64,000 nt of DNA, taken from positions 4,203,143 to 4,267,142 of the forward strand of contig NC_079491.1 of assembly GCF_020520425.1 (NCBI RefSeq), read 5' to 3'. The stretch comes from Spinacia oleracea (Eukaryota > Streptophyta > Magnoliopsida > Caryophyllales > Amaranthaceae). Each line of letters opens with the position of its first letter. Position 1 is the stretch's first letter. The notes under the pieces are model-generated. The model saw only the letters and a list, made by a program, of their open reading frames with translations, had not been told where the DNA came from and did not search any database. Shown in pieces: positions 46,363 through 58,819 of the stretch. The position numbers and the translations under genes were made by a program.

Positions 46363-47238
46363 AAATCGGAACCGAGATCTATTAAGAATCTGTAGTTTTG
46401 GGCAACGGGGCAGGGTTCGAGTAACGAAATTGGAAACCTGATCCAACATGTTCCGGTTCTCATTTTTCTAGAACAGGCGTAAACACTGATTCCAATATTG
46501 AGTACCAGAAATTTGGGTGAACGAAACCAAATAAAAATGCTAAATAAGCCCAAAACATTAAACCGTTTCAAGCTCTTTGTTTGAAAATATAATATATAAT
46601 TACAATTTAAGCTCAAATTATAAATAAACAAAGCTCAAAACATAAGTTAGATCTTTTTACTATGATGATTTTTTTTAATCATTAAAATTACAGGGTATCC
46701 CAAACCAACAGCTGTTGCAATAAGTTTCAGCCTCCGTTTCTCATTTTCAGGAACTTCTTGTACCAAGTTAATAGGTTCTACCTCCAACTTCATAAACCTA
46801 TTTCAAGATTTGCAACGGGTTCTAGTTTCAGTTCCTAAATCATGTACATTGGTTTGTTCTTCCAAATGGCACTTGGAGTGGCTCTTCACATCTCTTTACC
46901 ACCATCTCCCTACAAGACACTATCAAAAACTCCTTCCAAAAAACACACAACATTGGTTGGTTATTCAAAAGAGCTCTACAATCTCTTTTTTACTATTTGA
47001 TGGTCTATATGTCCATAATTAATTGTCTTTCACAACCAAAATTACTCTCCACTTTTTAACAAAAATCGATTTTTGGAGGTGCTTTGGCCAAAAGCTATCT
47101 TGAAATAGTTATTTATAAAAATCTACTCAAAAGCCTCAATATTAGCCAAAAAACAATTTTTTTTTTAGAGAACTTTTAAAAAGCCATTCTAAGAACCTCG
47201 ATACACATAATCTAAAATTTTAAACAAGGTACCAAATG
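46363..47238. other. Spacer between the two SINE copies
   Basis: AT-rich. The short plus-strand frame at 46810-47022 has no recognisable domain. No gene assigned. Confidence 0.4.
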
Positions 47239-47250
47239 ATGTGTACATTT

Positions 47251-47423
47251 TTTTCTTTTTTTGGTGTTATCACCCGGTTCACCATTAGGGCTAATTTGGA
47301 TTGGGGGCGAGTTCTTGGTGGTTAGATTCCAGTCCCCTTCTAATTATTATTACGGGTGATTGATCACGGATTTTTCATACCAAGTTCAGCCCTAATCACC
47401 ACTGAACCAACAAGCAATTGGTT
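47251..47423 (-). mobile_element. tRNA-derived SINE, copy 2
   Basis: Reverse-strand copy of the SINE at 46177, sharing TTGGTTCAGTGGTGATTAGG near its 5' end, the AATTAGCCCTAA and GGTGAACCGG words in its body, and the AACACC plus A-tail end. It is more diverged, with a damaged B box. A degenerate 12-bp target duplication ATGTGTACATTT / ATGTGCACGTTT flanks it. Confidence 0.82.
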
Positions 47424-47797
47424 ATGTGCACGTTTATTATCGAAAAAGAAAAAAAAAAACAGTTATTCTTTTGCAAGAAAATAAGTTAGTGGGTAGTCAA
47501 AACTTGTCGGTTTATTACTCAAATGGCCAGGCAATGGCATACTCCTATTGATCTTCACATGGCCCCCCTACTTACTTCACATGCATGTTGTTCATAATTA
47601 GTAAAGATCATTTTTCAGTCTTTGGTATTGTTGATTTTGTACTAAAAGTGTTGTTACACTTGTGACTCTCTTAGGGGTCGGACTTTAGAGCTCACAATGA
47701 TTTGGAATTGATAAATCTCACTGAGTCAAGTCATGAAGTCAGAGGAGAGACGCACTGTAATTTTTGTGTAAGATCGTCTTATCAGAAAAAATACTTT

Positions 47798-47924
47798 GAT
47801 TGCTTAACTAATTAGTTATAGTGTTTTACTAATTAGTTTCATTGTTTAACTAATTGGCTTCAGTACTTAACTTATTAGTTTCAGTGCTTAACTCATTGAT
47901 TTTATTGCTTAACTTATATGATTG
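47798..47924 (+). repeat. Degenerate minisatellite, about six 21-bp units
   Basis: Units follow TGCTTAACTAATTAGTTTCAG with changes in each copy. Framed by GTAAGATCGTCTTATC on the left and GCCTTATATAAAAG on the right, so the array is probably the core of a MITE. Confidence 0.75.
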
Positions 47925-47930
47925 CCTTAT

Positions 47931-49878
47931 ATAAAAGTTTGTACACACTACATGCAAGTCTGTTAAGTTTCATCCTAAAAGTAGTTAGTGATAGGTGAAA
48001 TAGTCCAACAATCTTATTTGTTAGTCATCTTCCCTCTTTTTTGTTTTCATGTGCGACAAGTTGTCAAATCACGTATAGGTTATTACTTAACACCCTTTGT
48101 CACATACAGGTAATGGGAAACTCTCATATTCAAGGAGTTTCACAAAATCCAATAGAAATCATGCATTGAATTTTAGTAAAGGAGTGGAACGTAAAAGATT
48201 GATTATGAGCTACATTTTAGTTCTATTGGTGAAATGAGTAATAAGCGATTTATTCCCAAGTAATGTGCAAAATCAATTTTATTTTATTTTTATTTTTTAT
48301 TTTTACCCTTGTGACATTACAATTATGCATAAAATTAAGAAGTCAGAAAATGATTGGAATACCCTTGATGTCATCATAGTAGAATCAATAGTAAAAACCC
48401 TAAATACACGAAATTGAGAAAATACAAATTTTGTATATTTCCATCTTAATCTTTAGATTGATGAACTCTTTCGTTTCAGGGTTAACATACATGACATCTC
48501 TAAAAGAAGAACGCTTGTAATCACTTACTTTCAATATAGTGCATTTATCATTAAAAAAAAAACAACGTGATATTGTAAAAAAAAAAAAAACAATGTGATA
48601 TTACTTCTTATAGTTCAAAATGCTTGTACTCGTAACACTCGTAATCTTATACGAAGTACATGCCATTCCAAGTTTGAAGTTCTCATTTTCTTTCAAATAC
48701 AATTCGATTTTGTGAAATACTATCAATCCAATATACTATTAATTATTTAATTTTAAACATAATAATGTTGATTGATCGTTATTATAGGTACTATTAGTCG
48801 TTCAATCATTGATAACTCATCACCTTCGTCACAAATCATGCTTAATTATTGATCAAATGTTTTTTTTCTTCTAAGATTCATGTTGACTTAAGTCATGTTA
48901 TGCATTCAAATCAAATCCTATTTCCCTAATCATTTTCCTAAAAACATTATTGTAATAGAGAAATATTTGGCGGTTGATCAATGAAATATAATCTAGAATC
49001 ATAATAATAATTAATAATAATTAATAATAATATGGTTTTAGTAATTAATTTGATTTTAATGGTAATGATTAAAAGATTCTTGAATCCAACATGCAGATTG
49101 AGTGAGCCATGTGTATCAGTAAGTATTTTGTCAGAAGTTATTGGTCCAAAAGGTTTTAATTAATAAATGAGTTTGGGCCCAGTTTCTATTTCTATCTTTT
49201 AGGAAATTCGATGTTGATTTTACAATGCTTTCATTAAGATTCTTTGTGATATCAAATTTCACATGCATTACATTTTTTTAAAGAAATTGTCTGCTGCAGT
49301 ATATTTCGGCAGATTTAGGAAGTGTTTTTGTGCAACTTACAAATTGTCATTTTCTTCATTTTTCAATTTTCATAGCTTTTAGATTACACAAAGTTTTACA
49401 AGTGTGTTTTTTATCACATGAAATTAACTTGCTATCTACTTAAGCTTGTTTTTTCACTATTTTTATTGCTTATTAGATCATGATTAGATCACAATTCACA
49501 AAAATTCAGACGAAATCAGAATAGGTAAAAACACCTACAAAAAACATTTAGACCAGATCAGAAAGAATCATAGCAGATCAGCCTGGTAATTAAAAAGGTC
49601 AGACCAAACCAGGTGAATAGAAAAAGAAAAAAAATGTTATTTGAGTTGTACATACTTCTTAGTTTATTGGAGCGGATTGAAATAATTAAAGCTTGTTGGG
49701 ACTGATTGGACGTATTGTAGGAGATCCCTAATCATATACTTCTCCCATTATCTATTTACAAGTGAGGATAAAATATGAGAAATGAGCATAAAAATACTCT
49801 TATAGACGCATTGTGCACCCAAATATACCTAATAATCTTCAGGAGATCCCATAAAAGGCATGAAACCTTTTCTGGCTT
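47931..49878. other. Intergenic, no gene seen
   Basis: AT-rich with A-runs (48552-48595) and an ATAATAATTA microsatellite (49002-49032). No coding or transposon signature I can support. Confidence 0.5.
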
Positions 49879-50148
49879 CACTACAAAAAATTGTACCATT
49901 AACGACGGGAAACTCCGTTGCTAAAGGCCAATAATCGTTGATTAATGACGAGATTTCCTGTCGCGAACTCGTCATAAAAGGGGGCCGTCGTTAATGGAAA
50001 ATCCCGTCGTTAACCCGTTGTAAAAGATATTTGCGACGGTTGTTCCCGTCTTTTTTTGGTTGTTAGCCCCGTCGCAAAAGGAATATTACGACGAAATTTT
50101 TGACCCGTCGTAGTTAGGTTGTCGTTAAAGATACAAATTCTTGTAGTG
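49879..50148. mobile_element. CACTA-type MITE, 270 bp
   Basis: Ends CACTACAAAAAATTGTACC and ACAAATTCTTGTAGTG are inverted repeats of the CACTA superfamily. An exact 3-bp duplication CTT (49876-49878 and 50149-50151) flanks it. The interior has repeated GACGGG/CCCGTCG words, forming inverted subterminal motifs. Confidence 0.92.
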
Positions 50149-50151
50149 CTT

Positions 50152-51204
50152 GTGTACATGGATCAAACTCTTCTCTTTTTTAGGATTAGCGTGTTGTCCA
50201 GACCCATTTCTAATAAAAAAAAAAGCGTTTTATATTCAATAACTTTATATAAGTTTCAATCAATCTCAATAAATTTATTCCCTTATAATTAGATTTAATA
50301 AGTTCAGATAAGTCAAAAAAAAAAAAAAAAAAAACTCTTCCAATAAAACCTAGATTGGGTATTGGAAGTTTACAACATTGGGATCCGCCATGTGGAACAC
50401 TATAGTGTCTGCTACATCCATTATGGTTAACATAATGTTGCATATGATCCAAATTAATTAACAGTAGATTAAGTTTTGTTTGGTTGAGAAATAAACAAAA
50501 TGTGACTGTGAATTAACTGTGTGATTATTCATGAATATTATGCTTATGTTGGGTTTGGCCATGTCAAAACCACTGCCCGCAATTTAAGCCACCAATGTCC
50601 AATTAAAACTCAATTAATTTTGTTTGCTTAAATATGCAAAATGGACCTTTTTTTATTTTATTATTTGCAGAAATATGTTTATTTAGAAATTATTAGTATA
50701 AGGGACCCTGGAAATATGCATGGATGTTCATTGACTGTTGAAGAGTGGCTCTTGACACAAGATACAATAACCACTAAACTTGCCTATGATTACGGTTATT
50801 AATTAACTCATTAATTAGTTGAGTGATGCATCAATTGACGTAAATTACTTTTGGGTAGTGCATAGGGTATCCGAGTGTATCTAATAATTTTTAAATCATT
50901 TCTATCTTTTGGCTAATTATCCGATTCCAGCTAGGTTTCTGGTCTAAAGCTTTAGCCCGGTAATAAAATGTACGGAGTACAAATTAAATGACTTGGAAGG
51001 TTGAATTCCAGAAATTTAACTTGTTAATTAACGGTAAAGCGTGGAAAAGAAAATATGAGAACACTTATTGAAATTACTTATTACTCCGTATACTTTCGGG
51101 GGCTTATAGAACTTATCTAAACTTATTGGAACTATATCAGTTATAAATTATACTCCGTATTTGAGTAACCCTAAATGATTCATAAATTTTGCAACTTATT
51201 CTAG
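50152..51204. other. Intergenic, no gene seen
   Basis: AT-rich. A-run at 50314-50333. No supported gene. Confidence 0.5.
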
Positions 51205-51206
51205 TA

Positions 51207-51448
51207 CTCCTTCGTCTCGGAATACTTGCACCGTTTTGACTCTTTCCACTATTCACAAAATTCGCTTTGACCCTATTTTATTTCTAGTATATGAAAAGAA
51301 ATTTCAGTTTATAATATATTGTTGGCTTCATCTTATATTAATATTTTATAAGTTCTTATAATATGTAATTCAAGTTATAGGTGGTCAAAGTTGTGCATTG
51401 ACAAACGTGTCCAGTCAAAACGATGTGTGTATTCCGGGACGGAGGGAG
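51207..51448. mobile_element. Stowaway-type MITE, 242 bp
   Basis: Inverted ends CTCCTTCGTCTCGGAATAC and GTATTCCGGGACGGAGGGAG with TA duplication (51205-51206, 51449-51450). Confidence 0.9.
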
Positions 51449-51596
51449 TAATAATTTGTATTTGAATAACTCTTGTTTTTCCTGAACTTATAATGTTGGG
51501 TATTTGTATATACAAGTATTCAAGTCAGCTTTGTTTATGTGGGCTTGTTCTATTGAACCAGCAGATTATGTCCTATCAGGTCAATCGGGATGAACT

Positions 51597-51879
51597 AGTG
51601 GCGGAGGGAGGGGCGCAAGCAACCTCCCCCCCCCCCCCCCCAACATTAAAAAAAAAAAATATATAGAGATAAGTAGTAATTAATGCATAAATATATCACT
51701 AAATGCTCCTTGCCTTAGTGGTAGTTGTTGTTTTAGTAAGTGTAGATCCTTATAGGTCAAGGGTACGAATCCTACCCACTACTATATATCTATGTTTTAG
51801 CTTCATTTTTTTCCTCGGCCCCCATTTTAGCTTCATTTTTTTTCTCGCCCCCCATAGTACGATTCCTGGCTCCACCACT
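51597..51879. mobile_element. Small MULE-like element with an internal tRNA-like segment, 283 bp
   Basis: Ends AGTGGCGGAG and CTCCACCACT are near-perfect inverted repeats. An exact 10-bp duplication GGGATGAACT (51587-51596 and 51880-51889) flanks it. Inside is a C16 run (51626-51641) and a stretch resembling pol III A and B boxes (TTAGTGGTAGTTG; GGTACGAATCC). Confidence 0.75.
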
Positions 51880-51889
51880 GGGATGAACT

Positions 51890-53471
51890 AAGTCCAACAA
51901 GTTCAAGATAAGTTTGGAGGTTCATCCAACGAAGAGAACACAACCTTAATATGATATCAACAACATATAGAATTAATTTTGTTGGTATATTTCTATACCA
52001 ATCTCAGCTCCCAAATCAACTTTATTTTGGTGGCATTGTTTTAGTGAACCAACAAATAAGATCAACGTCACCATCAAAGATCGTGTTATGTTTTCTATGC
52101 TTAAGAAGTTAAGATCATTAGGTCTTGTGTCATCTATCTTAATTGTTATATTCTTAATTATTTTTTTTGATAGTAAAGTCTTAATTGGTATATTGATGAA
52201 CGTTAACCAAGCATTAGTACACGTGCAAGAATTTTACGGGTCAAACGACTATTACATGTTCTCAATTCTCGAACAAAATTAAATTCCACTCGATCGATCA
52301 ATTCACAAGAATAGATCGATGATCCTTGATTATTTGTGATGATATAATTTGGTCCTACTTACATTCTAAGGTCTATTTCATCTTATCCACAAGAATTCTT
52401 GAGAAGAACTTAATACATCTTTTATATCACCTTTGTAAGCAATTAAGCATGTCCACATGATCGACATAATGAAATGAAAATGACAAGTACGTACATTATT
52501 AGGGTTGTAACGTAACTAGACCTGTTTAGATTAGATTGTTCGATTGAACAATCGAGATATTTTGAAAGCCATTTGGAATGAATTTGACTCGAGTGTGAAC
52601 GTACAATCAGCTTAAATTCAGATCAAATAAGATCAAAACTATCGTTTTTTGATACCAACACAATCGACATAAATGTTGACATGACTCAAAATAATAGGCA
52701 TAATTGAGATGGATTTAGATTGCTTTAGGGAACACAGATTTAGGTGTGTGGTGTTAATTGTCCAATATATCATCAAAAGTTTACGTATGTATATGTGATC
52801 ACAAATCTTAAGCTTTTAAAGTGCGGTATAGTCACACTGCTCTATTTAATCACTTGATCTTTCTGAACTTTTCAGAGTATATTAGTTTTAAATTTACTTA
52901 ATCAACCTTTATTTTTCACCAACTAAACTTATCCCGAACTTAACAAAACTTATATTATTAACAAGCCCAAATTGCAAATCAAATCATTTCATTTGCGCAA
53001 ATCATATACGAAAAAATGAAATTGGTTTATTTTTCTGTGTGTGCTATAAATAAAAGAATGACATAAAAGAATGAAGTGGGGTATATTCAGATTGAAAAAC
53101 ACATGGCAAAACTTTAAGTTGATAATGTATGTATAATGTATTGGCTTTAATTAAATGAGGATATGTTGCATTACATAACATGCATATAAGAGCATATAAG
53201 TGTTATCGTGGTTGATATCTTATCATTAGTCTAGCTAGCTATATCCTTCGCTTTCCTTTCTGTTGAGTATGTGTGTGGGTGTGAGTTCATAGTACAAATT
53301 TAACCGACCACAAAACCTAATAAAAAATATACTCACTTACTTGTATATCCCACCACGTACTTTTTATGCTTTGCTTACCTACCTAAGACATAATAATGCA
53401 TCATCCCCACTTCTACGTACGTCTTTCATCTCTTTGGACCATCACCGGATCACCCTAGTCATAGACTCATA
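51890..53471. other. Intergenic, no gene seen
   Basis: AT-rich. Frames are short and without domains. Confidence 0.5.
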
Positions 53472-53757
53472 GGCCATGTTCGGCGAAACTAGCGGGCCTG
53501 CATGTAACGGTTTAGTGACAAGTAACTGTCAGAGTAGCGTGTAACGATTAGCTGTCAAAGTAATGGGTAGCTAGTGTGAGTACGTGCCCGGAAAATGTAT
53601 CAGATGATAATGTAAAATACAATAAAAACTATATAGTATATAGTTTAAAACATAGTATAAATTTGTCAAATGGTAGCCGCTACTGGCTGCTAGTCCGCTA
53701 CCTTCGAACGCTACTAATTTGAATGTTTGGCAAAAACTACCCAGCCGTTACACCATT
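53472..53757. mobile_element. Harbinger-like MITE fragment
   Basis: Left end GGCCATGTTCGGCGAAACTA and interior CTACTAATTTGAATGTTTGG(C) match the family of the intact copy at 57899. The right end is not recognisable. Confidence 0.5.
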
Positions 53758-53923
53758 GTAAGTGATTCTTCCTTGCATATCCTAGATGTTCGATCCACAT
53801 AACAAATACAAAGTGTACAAAGTATGTCACGTCAGCAATACTTTACTAGGGCAAGCCAGGCCAGATCGGACAGATCTTAGGAAACAAATTAATCTCCTCG
53901 AAAAAATTAATGTATTTAGAAAG

Positions 53924-54048
53924 TCAAATTTAAAGAAAAACTATTTTCAATCTATTTATGTATATGAGGCTTCGCGGGCGTGGGGTGGGTTTTGTGGTGA
54001 AGCCTCATATACATAAATAGATTGAAAATAGTTTTTCTTTAAATTTGA
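53924..54048. repeat. Perfect inverted repeat, 50-bp arms with 25-bp loop
   Basis: 53924-53973 (starting TCAAATTTAAAG, ending ATGAGGCTTC) is the exact reverse complement of 53999-54048. The loop is G-rich. A transcript from either strand would form an uninterrupted 50-bp duplex. It could be a recent inverted duplication, a foldback element, a young small-RNA precursor, or a sequencing foldback artefact. Confidence 0.95.
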
Positions 54049-55572
54049 ACCGTTGGATTAATTACCATTCATCATTTCTGACCGTTACAACATTCATCAT
54101 TTCTGACCGTTTTTTGCTGTTACAAGCTTTATTGCTTCTGACCGTTTCTGGCTGTTGGCTTCCCTTAATTCTGATTACTTAATCATAATTTCAGATTCTT
54201 TCAAAACACACAGAAAATCATTCAAACACTTTTCCAGAAATATCAAAACATAGCTCTCTCTCTCTCACACAAAAAATTGTCTTCGGTTTTGGGATATGTT
54301 CTAACTCCATCCGGTTTTGTGAGTGCACACAAAGTCGGAGTTGCGCTAATCTTGGAGGGCGGCTGCTTCTGTTCTACTGCAACGGAAGATAGCGCGGAAT
54401 TACTTTTAGGAAAGAGGGTGTCCACGACACAACAATTGTTCTTCATTCAGTTCATCAAAATCAGATAAGTTTGTTCTAATTTTAGATTAATTGCAACAAT
54501 ATTGTCATCTTAGTAATAGTAGGAGCTCGTTAATCAAGCTCGCACGAGCTACTCGAGCTCGGCTCAAGCTTGGAGCATGTCAAATGTGTAAACCGTAAAT
54601 GTGTAATGAGATAATTGGGATAAATTATTCCAATAATCATGAACTCCAATCCCAAGCACATCACATGATTTAGCACATGAACGAATGCATTGCGTTACTT
54701 TTTGACAATCCAATAATATGAGTATCAATTATTCAAGTATGTAAAATACAATTTTCAAATTATGACCAACTTTCAATGAGAAATGTGTTTATGATGATGA
54801 GAGCTGAAATTGGCTATGTTATTTTTTCATCGAAAATAGCAGTATCATTAATAATAATTACAAATACATATGTATATGTATATTACAAATGTATATAATC
54901 AGTCATACGACATTTATAATGATAAAATAGATATGTATATCATATATGTAGAGAAAATACAATATCATTAATAAACAGTTGTACAACTATGTTCAATTCA
55001 ATTTAAAGTAAAGCAAAAATAATTACAAATATAAATCGTATGTTGTACTAATTAATTCAAAATTACATATTGATCTATGAGAAGAGATTGATCACATATA
55101 ATTCTGACGAGTTTCATCCTAAAATCAATTGACGATAGGTGGAGTAGTCCATCAATCTTATATGTTCGTCAATGTCTCTCTATTCTTTCCATGTATGATA
55201 ACTAGTCCCAACTTACATGTGGATCATACTCTTAAAACCCCCGTATTTCATCATAAAAGAACATTTTACAAGTGCCTCCATTTAAAAAATACTGAATATT
55301 CCACATTCCATTTTGTCTCAATCTTTTTCGTAGCACTATTAATAATGTGGATGCGTTCATAAGAAATTAAATTACTATTCCTAAAACGTAACACTATTTC
55401 CTTAGGTCGGCCATCGGTCATGTCTCGATCTCAATCGCCATCAAAGAAAATGAGAAGAAATTAACAAGATCGAACAAATTCTACAATTAAATTCTCCGTG
55501 TATATCATTCTGACCGATAATATATAAATTGATGGATATCGACTTAATTTTGTAGCTAACTAATGAGACACT
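54049..55572. other. Intergenic; TTTCTGACCGTT repeats and possible LTR-like debris
   Basis: 54075-54155 has three to four copies of TTCTGACCGTT. 54240-54480 (CT-rich run, then a short frame) resembles the downstream part of a plant LTR, but no partner LTR or internal region is present. The rest is AT-rich without genes. Confidence 0.35.
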
Positions 55573-55580
55573 TTTGTGAT

Positions 55581-55977
55581 GGGCAAATTTGTCAAAATTT
55601 ACCTAATAAAATTGTTTTTTTTAATTTGCGAAAAACTACCTAACAAAAAAATATTGTAATTAACTTATTTATAAAAATAAATTATGTTGTAAGGTATTAC
55701 ATTTTTCGAATTATGAATGTTGAATCAATATTCAAGGATTGACTTTAATTACCCTATGCATCTTACGTGTCATTTAATTACCCATTTTTCGTTAGATACC
55801 ACGTGAAATGCACCTAGCTAGTAAGTCAATCCCGGAATCATGAATCAATGTTATAATCAAACCAAATGTAATATCTTGCAACACAAAATTTTTATGAGGT
55901 AGTTAATTACAACATTTATTATAAGTTATTTTTTCACAAAAACTCAATTTTATAAGGTAGTTTTTAACAAATTTGCC
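55581..55977. mobile_element. MITE with long inverted repeats (MULE/hAT-like), 397 bp
   Basis: Ends GGGCAAATTTGTCAAAATTT and TTTTTAACAAATTTGCC, with imperfect inverted similarity extending inwards (ACCTAATAAAATTG against TTTATAAGGTAG). An exact 8-bp duplication TTTGTGAT (55573-55580, 55978-55985) flanks it. End sequence resembles the element in S2P intron 5. Confidence 0.85.
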
Positions 55978-56296
55978 TTTGTGATATTGTCATATCGACC
56001 TATGGTAATTAAGTTTTTACTATTTGTAGAAATATTAGCCCGTGGAGATTCGAAACATCATTAACGACATAATGCTAGGAACATCATTTGTCTATTATAT
56101 CATTTTGTTCTTATTGCTTATAAGATCAAACCAGGCCTAAAAAAAACACTCACATAAAATATTCAGAACTGACTATAGACCAGACTAGGAGAATCCGACC
56201 AAATCTTACCAGAAACTAGAAAAATTAAACTGATCGAAGTGAACATATCCTAACTATCAATTTGTCCGACCTATAGCCGTATAAGTATGCATGGCG

Positions 56297-56583
56297 TAGA
56301 CCTGTTCAAAAGGCGGGCCATCTGGGTTAGGGCCGGGCCACGACCATAAAAATATGTCAATCATTTCGGGGTCAGGCCAAGCTTCGGGCTAATTTTGTGT
56401 GCCTAAAATCCCCTATTTCAGGCCAAAAATAGCAGGCTTTTTGGATCGGGCCAATTTTATAACTAAATTTGTTGTTTTACGTTGGGCAAAACCAGCAACT
56501 TTTTTAAAAAAAATCGGGCCGAAATATTCTACCCAAAACCAAGTAAATTTTGGGTCGAGCGAGGCACATGTTGATCAGTTCTA
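56297..56583. mobile_element. hAT-like element with GGCGGGCC/GGGCCGGGCC words, 287 bp
   Basis: Ends TAGACCTGTTCAAAA and GTTGATCAGTTCTA are imperfect inverted repeats. Flanks GCATGGCG / GTATGGCG (56289-56296, 56584-56591) give an 8-bp duplication with one change. Confidence 0.78.
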
Positions 56584-57031
56584 GTATGGCGTACATAAAT
56601 TCGAGTATGGAGTACTTAATAGTAGCTAATACTAGCTAGTACAAGTAACTAATATTGGTAAATGGATGGTATAATAGTAGAGATAGTTAGGTCACAAATT
56701 AGTCGTGGATAAGTCCAATTCATTCACTCCCATATATAGATCTCACCAACTTATAAATGTGTAAGATAAGAAATTAAGTTAGATGAGGAGCAATTGAATT
56801 GAGGTCAAGTAAGTATGTAGATAACTAGTCAATATAACATGCATCTGAGTAATATCCAACGCAAACATGACTAGACTATTATACAGTTAGGTCAATTTGG
56901 TAGGGCTCCTTACTTAATGGAACAAAATTATACGGAGTAGTATGTGTTTATCCTACAAATTTCAACTCTCTAATTTGTTTTCTCCACTTATTGTCTTATT
57001 AATACTTTCTCCTTTTTTATTTATAAGTGTA

Positions 57032-57243
57032 CATTACACGAAATTGTACCATTAACGATGTAAAATCTCGTTGCTAAAGGACAATAATCGTGGATTAACG
57101 ATGGAATTTTCTGTCGCAAACCCGTCATAACATGGGGTCGTCATTTATAGAAAATTCCGTCCTTAAACCGTCGTAGACATTTGTGACGGGATTTTTGACC
57201 CGTCGTTATTAGATTGCCATTAAAGATACAATTTCTTGTAGTG
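57032..57243. mobile_element. CACTA-type MITE, 212 bp (older copy)
   Basis: Clearly related to the element at 49879 (shared ATTGTACCATTAACGA, CCCGTCATAA, TTTTTGACCCGTCGT). The left end is mutated to CATTACACGAAATT; the right end ATTTCTTGTAGTG is intact. A GTA duplication flanks it. Confidence 0.85.
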
Positions 57244-57405
57244 GTATTAAATTGAACTTTTCACATATTATGTATATACTCTCTTCGATCATCCATGTAA
57301 TTGAAGTAAGAAAAATATAGACATAATGTGAATTCTGGTTAGATTCGTTATGAACTATATATTTCCATTATATATAGTCCTTGTGGATGCAATAATTAAT
57401 TAATA

Positions 57406-57687
57406 CTCCCTCCGTATTTATTTAAGAGATACACTTGGTCGGGCACGAGTATTAAGAAAAATAATTGAATGAAAAAAAGTAACAAAACAAGTGGGGTTGG
57501 GTAGATATTTTAATAATTAAAACAAGTGAGGACCATGTCATTTTAGGGGATTGGGGTGGGGATGGGGTGTAGATAGATTATTTAATTAGATGGTGAGGTT
57601 GATAAGTTACTAAAAATGGCAAATATATCTCTTAAATAAATACGGCCGGAAAAGGCAAGTGTATCCCTTAAATAAATACAGAGGGAG
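57406..57687. mobile_element. Stowaway-like MITE, 282 bp, with duplicated right end
   Basis: Ends CTCCCTCCGTATTTATTTAA and TTAAATAAATACAGAGGGAG with TA duplication (57404-57405, 57688-57689). The right terminal ~35 bp appears twice in tandem. Confidence 0.88.
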
Positions 57688-57898
57688 TATTAACGACCAA
57701 AGTCAATCTCAAAAACAATAGGCGTCGTCATGTTGTAACAAAGTATTTTACAAATTTTTTTTGTGCAAATGAGCTACAAGGACAATATATATTATAAAGG
57801 GTAAAGGGGTATTCGAATGTGGGACTTAACATACACAGATTCTCAGTTTTAGACTTTTGGTCAATAAGCCAAAAACCTCATTGGTAGTTAACGCCTTA

Positions 57899-58274
57899 GG
57901 CCCTGTTCGGCAAAAATAGCAGTAGCGGGCAGCGGTTATCGATTAAGTAGCGGGTAGCGGTTGGAGTAACGAGTAGCGGTTAACTAATATGAGTGTTCGG
58001 TAGAAGTAGCGGTTGATATTATAAAATAAAATAAAATAAAATAAAAGCTGAAATAGTATTTAAATTTTAATACTTCGTATAAATTTATCAGACGCTACCC
58101 GCTACCTTAAACGTTACTAATTTTAACGTTTGATAAAAGCTACTCAACCGCTACCTCTACCACTAACCGCTACCTAAATCGCTATCTCGTCAAACACTTA
58201 TAAATTTTACAAATAACGTATTGACTCGGTCAAAACGCTACCCGTTACGTCAAACGGTACCGCCAAACACGCCC
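57899..58274. mobile_element. PIF/Harbinger-type MITE, 376 bp
   Basis: Ends GGCCCTGTTCGGCAAAAATA and CCGCCAAACACGCCC with TTA duplication on both sides (57896-57898, 58275-58277). Interior rich in GTAGCGG/CCGCTACC words. Confidence 0.88.
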
Positions 58275-58292
58275 TTAGGCTAAGTTCAGTTG

Positions 58293-58327
58293 ACTCCCAC
58301 TCCCACTCCCACTCCCACTCCCACTCC
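58293..58327 (+). repeat. (ACTCCC)n hexanucleotide microsatellite
   Basis: About six units of ACTCCC. Confidence 0.9.
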
Positions 58328-58819
58328 AATCTTACGTAAACTACCACGCCATAAATTCTCGATCGAGTAAATTATAGATTATTTATTTATTAATTAATAG
58401 GATACGAATTAAGGACCTGTTGAATCTGCAATTAATTAAGTAATATATTAAGTAGATAAAACAAATTTCGCGACGTAAAGCATGATCATCTAGGGATTAC
58501 TAGTGTATCTATGTATGGTCTTCAATTAACACTTTATCAATTTTCAAATTATATTTGCACCAAAAGAAACTTTTCAAATTATAAAGTAATTATTTCAGTT
58601 GATTTAATTACCATTTAAATCCGCTATTAAGTGGGATTTTGGATAACATATACAAACAATACGTCCCACGATTACATACTCCACGGTATAATTCGTATAG
58701 TTAAAGAAATTATTGTGTCGGTAATTTAATGTTTAATCTTGACCGTCATAAATCGTATCCAGCAAAACCTCTTTAATTTTACCATGATCATGACCTTATG
58801 TTAGGATATTAATTAGGCG

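Noticed and set aside
46284..46631. 115-codon minus-strand frame
   Set aside because: Partly antisense of the SINE at 46177; continues into AT-rich spacer without any domain.
47798..47924. Regular short repeats considered as a CRISPR-like array
   Set aside because: Units are degenerate and directly adjacent with no unique spacers; this is a plant nuclear minisatellite.
54240..54480. Possible solo LTR
   Set aside because: CT-run and short frame resemble LTR ends, but I found no TG...CA boundaries or target duplication.
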